Source: Nitrospinota bacterium (GTDB taxonomy: Bacteria; Nitrospinota; Nitrospinia; JACRGO01). From it: a stretch of 8,120 nucleotides of DNA. The translations under genes and the position numbers were made by a program. Shown here piece after piece: positions 6,440-8,120 of this stretch; within the stretch, counting starts at the first letter, position 1; each line of letters begins with the position of its first letter. The stretch spans positions 1 through 8,120 of the forward strand of contig JACRGO010000140.1 of the NCBI GenBank assembly GCA_016212295.1. The letters run 5' to 3'. The notes below the pieces were generated by a model. That model did not search any database. It had not been told where the DNA came from and saw only the letters and a program-made list of their open reading frames with translations.

Positions 6440-6858
6440 TTATTGAATTACATAATCAGTAAAATAAGAAATTGTTCCAGTCAGCTTATTGTTTTGTATT
6501 TTTATTATTGGATAATTGGAATCGGCAGGATCGCCAAAGCAGATCCAGCCCGCATTGGGGGCATAAGCATAACCGGAAAGTAGATATGTTTGAGTTTTGT
6601 CGTCATATTCTGCTTGTACTTGGTAATCATGTTGGTTTTTGCAAAACTGCGGATTAGTCTTTTGCGCGTCTTTTTTAGTAGCGGGATTAGGAGGGGTGGT
6701 TTTTCCGTTCACACAATAAAAATTGATCCAACCAATATTGGGACTGTGCGCATACCCATGCACATTATAATAGGTAGCCGCCTCCACCGCCTGCGGCCCA
6801 AGCGCCAGACCAAGGAACAGAACCAGGCTGTAAAGAAAATAGGAGATTATTTTTTCAT
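6440..6858 (-). pseudogene. Secreted GYAxxPNxGWI-repeat protein, signal peptide frameshifted at an A6 run
   Basis: The intact frame encodes two copies of a short motif, GYAHSPNIGWINF and GYAYAPNAGWICF, about 60 residues apart, then a C-terminal segment ending TDYVIQ. Comparable GYAWSxNIGWI repeats occur in exported proteins of many environmental bacteria and have no known function that I can name. Upstream in the same frame lies a good signal-peptide core, SYFLYSLVLFLGLALGPQAV followed by EA and then ATYY. The natural start ATG at 6858 (ATGAAAAAATAA) is off by one base: adding one A to the A6 run would give MKKIISYFLYSL and a complete exported protein of about 139 residues. As written the ATG frame stops at once. 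GTG at 6787 also opens the frame but would remove the signal peptide. This may be a real frameshift, a slippage-controlled gene or a homopolymer sequencing error. Confidence 0.7.
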
Positions 6859-6925
6859 GGATTTTTGTTTTTTATGAGGCAGGCAACCTTTAAGGGTTGA
6901 TAATCCAGCTTTATCCGTCCAATAA

Positions 6926-7395
6926 GTCGCCACATTGCACGGTTCAACCTTACAGGAAAGCGCGTTGGAATTTGCGAAGTATATCATTGTATTTACCAAT
7001 TTTCCTCTGGACAGTATTTTCATAGAAAGCAACGCCTTGATTTTTCCATCGCCGATTTAGGAATAGGCATACGAAACAATATCAAGCAAAGATTCGGACC
7101 AGCCCTTTCCGCCGGGCAGGCGATAAACTGGGCGGTGGCAGGGAAAAACACCACCAAAGCGGGGCGTATTCCCGGAGGGTTGGGGCTCAAACTGTTGCGG
7201 GAGTTTATAATTCAAAATGAGGGACGCATTCAGATTGTATCCGACAAGGGATACTGGGAACTTTCCGGGGGAAAAATCACAACCCAAAACTTCCAGGCCC
7301 CTTTTCCCGGCACGGTAGTCAATATCGAAATCAATACAGCCGACATCAAATCCTACCGCCTTGCCGCGGAGATCAGTCCTCGATATATTTTTTAA
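6926..7395 (+). pseudogene. GHKL (histidine kinase-like) ATPase of a STAS-like/PIN cassette, 5' end decayed
   Basis: In the main frame the sequence reads QYFHRKQRLDFSIADLGIGI, then GKNTTKAGRIPGGLGLKLL, QIVSDKGYWELSGGK and FPGTVVNIEINTADIKSYRL to the stop at 7395. DLGIGI (7054-7071) is the G1 box and GGLGLKLL (7174-7197) the G2 box of a Bergerat-fold ATP-binding domain. I recognise this as the ATP-binding protein that accompanies STAS-like DUF4325 proteins. The N-box is broken: LQESALEFA in one frame (to 6976) continues as VYHCIYQFSSGQYF in another (from 6979), as if one base were lost in the N-box Asn codon. A TAA at 6923-6925 and two further stops in the main frame (6898-6903) precede it, and the usual N-terminal part is absent. 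GTG at 7135 would give only an 86-residue fragment without G1. The next gene's Shine-Dalgarno sequence overlaps this stop codon. Confidence 0.75.
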
Positions 7396-7404
7396 GGAAC
7401 TTTT

Positions 7405-7767
7405 ATGAACGATCAATTAGTGATTATGCCATTTGAAATAGTGGGAAGCGGCATCTGCGTTTCCTCGGACAACGGGCAGAAGATCCATGACCAAATAACC
7501 AAAGCCTTGCGGGAAGGGAAAAAAGTAAATATCTCTTTCCTGAACATTGGAAGCGTTACTTCCGCTTTTCTCAATGCGGCCATCGGCCAGCTTTATGGCG
7601 AATTTGCCGAGGAAACCATCAAGGACTCTCTTTCCGTGTCCGGGATGGACCAAAACGATCTGGTCCTTTTGAAACGAGTGGTGGAAACGGCCAAGGAATA
7701 TTTTAAGGATCCAGAGCGCTTCAAAAAGACGGTGGAAGAAATCCTGGAGGGGGAAAATGCCGGCTGA
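7405..7767 (+). CDS. STAS-like domain protein (DUF4325)
   Basis: An intact 120-residue protein. The stretch REGKKVNISFLNIGSVTSAF followed by LNAAIGQLYGEF is the hallmark of STAS-like DUF4325 proteins, which share the fold of anti-sigma-factor antagonists. The helix after SVTSAFLNAA corresponds to the region that carries the phosphorylated residue in true STAS antagonists, and a Ser/Thr-Ser pair is present (VTSAF). A charged helical tail (AKEYFKDPERFKKTVEEILE) follows. Paired with a GHKL ATPase, it suggests partner switching, in which the ATPase binds or phosphorylates the STAS-like partner. That is inference from the families. AAGGA at 7394-7398 lies six bases before the ATG and overlaps the upstream stop, so the genes are one operon. 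Its 3' end overlaps the PIN gene by 11 bases. Confidence 0.88.
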   Translation: MNDQLVIMPFEIVGSGICVSSDNGQKIHDQITKALREGKKVNISFLNIGSVTSAFLNAAIGQLYGEFAEETIKDSLSVSGMDQNDLVLLKRVVETAKEYFKDPERFKKTVEEILEGENAG

Positions 7768-7999
7768 CATCCGCCCAATTGACTCTTTCGAATTCAGGGA
7801 TTCCGGCGAGTTTTTGGTGGACACCAATATATGGCTATATATCTTTGGTCCTCAAGCCCCGGATAATTGGGAAACAAGGATTTACTCAAAAGCGTACGCG
7901 GGCATCCTTTCCGCGAAAAGCCATGTTTATATTGACCCCTTGATCCTTTCCGAATTTATTAACCGGTATGCGCGGTTAATCTATAGAGCCTACGCATAA
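7757..7999 (+). pseudogene. PIN-domain protein (VapC-like), 3' truncated
   Basis: The 80 residues show the start of a PIN nuclease domain: FLVDTNIWLYIFG with the first acidic residue Asp22 and Asn24, then YIDPLILSEFINRYARL with Glu66 as the likely second acidic residue. A complete PIN domain runs on for some 60 to 80 more residues and needs two more acidic residues, which are missing. The last codons (TAT AGA GCC TAC GCA TAA) fall inside repeat copy 3, so the gene is cut exactly where the repeat begins. The start is well supported: GGAGG at 7746-7750 lies six bases upstream, and the start overlaps the STAS-like gene. The protein would have been a ribonuclease-type effector linked to the ATPase and STAS-like genes; here it is probably inactive. 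Confidence 0.8.
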
Positions 8000-8002
8000 A
8001 TT
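7983..8002 (+). repeat. 17-bp dispersed repeat, copy 3, at the PIN gene break point
   Basis: ATAGAGCCTACGCATAAATT is identical to 6404-6423, and its core is repeated inverted at 3561-3577. It supplies the last residues and the stop codon of the truncated PIN gene. To its right the sequence turns strongly AT-rich and a new ORF opens 62 bases on. That is the layout expected at the end of an insertion sequence, but no second end is in the window, so this remains a proposal. Confidence 0.8.
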
Positions 8003-8064
8003 AAAAAACAACAAATCAATTTTAAAAAACCCAACAAAATCAATGAGTTAGGATTTTAGGGTCT

Positions 8065-8120
8065 ATGGGTAAATTGAAAACCAGTAAATATAAACTTGTC
8101 AATTTTGAAGCAGTCCCATA
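8065..8120 (+). CDS. Start of an unidentified ORF, possibly a transposase (runs off the window)
   Basis: ATG at 8065 opens a frame reading MGKLKTSKYKLVNFEAVP to the window edge. AGGG ends four bases before the start and could be a weak ribosome binding site. Only 18 codons are visible and I cannot assign a family. Its place about 60 bases inside the repeat that cuts the PIN gene suggests a transposase. Confidence 0.35.
   Translation, partial: MGKLKTSKYKLVNFEAVP

Noticed and set aside
6847-7032. Minus-strand 61-codon frame ending at ATGAAAAAATAA
   Set aside because: No family or ribosome binding site is visible, and it overlaps the start of the ATPase relic and the signal-peptide start of the neighbouring gene. 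Its end merely reads through that start codon.
7057-7416. Minus-strand open frame opposite the GHKL ATPase relic
   Set aside because: The plus strand carries clear G1 and G2 boxes and conserved family blocks, so the minus frame is a shadow.
7417-7827. Minus-strand 136-codon frame opposite the STAS-like gene
   Set aside because: The plus-strand gene has a ribosome binding site, operon spacing and a recognisable family; the minus frame has none of these.
4671-8002. CRISPR array
   Set aside because: The repeats are few, irregularly spaced by kilobases and in mixed orientation, with no spacer structure and no cas genes.

Overview
The window looks like chromosomal DNA of a Gram-negative, type IV pilus-bearing, respiring environmental bacterium. 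Two PilT-type retraction ATPases and an exported multihaem c-type cytochrome point to a Desulfobacterota-, Nitrospinota- or Nitrospirota-like lineage. That is an inference from gene content and style, and no marker here fixes the taxon. Gene density is low for a bacterium. Several genes are decayed and there are many short palindromic repeats, so much of the right half reads as an accessory or eroding region.

Layout. (1) 1-2447, minus strand: pilT, then a divergent second PilT/PilU-like ATPase, then the start of a zinc-ribbon protein whose ATG overlaps the preceding stop codon. This is a pilus retraction operon read right to left, with a TCATGA-rich palindromic repeat between the two ATPase genes. 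(2) 2595-3229, minus strand: a decayed orphan livF-type ABC ATPase with no N-terminus, a ruined Walker A and a one-base frameshift. (3) 3230-3782: an AT-rich gap holding a possible tiny ORF, the first copy of a 17-bp dispersed repeat, small inverted repeats, and the promoter and leader of the next gene. (4) 3783-4643, plus strand: an exported trihaem cytochrome that seems to be built from three helical cytochrome c'-like repeats. (5) 4659-4791: a palindromic intergenic element with its own outer inverted repeat. (6) 4812-5708: a TIGR01777-family SDR epimerase-like protein. (7) 5775-5910: a second, unrelated long imperfect palindrome. (8) 6022-6396: a YajD-type HNH endonuclease. (9) 6404-6423: the second repeat copy. 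(10) 6440-6858, minus strand: a small secreted protein with two GYAxxPNxGWIxF repeats, whose signal peptide is out of frame with its best ATG by one base at a six-A run. (11) 6926-7999, plus strand: a three-gene cassette of a GHKL ATPase (5' end decayed), a STAS-like DUF4325 protein (intact) and a PIN-domain protein (3' end cut off). (12) 7983-8120: the third repeat copy, which ends the PIN gene and is followed by the start of a new ORF, possibly the end of an insertion sequence.

The most interesting item is the GHKL ATPase / STAS-like / PIN cassette. Its parts resemble a partner-switching sensor or kinase module (ATPase plus STAS) tied by overlapping genes to a putative RNase. I know of no characterised function for this combination. 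In this genome both outer genes are damaged, so it is probably a relic, with the STAS-like gene the only intact member. The second item is the dispersed repeat with core AGAGCCTACGCATAAAT. It occurs three times, twice direct and once inverted, and one copy sits exactly where the PIN gene is truncated.
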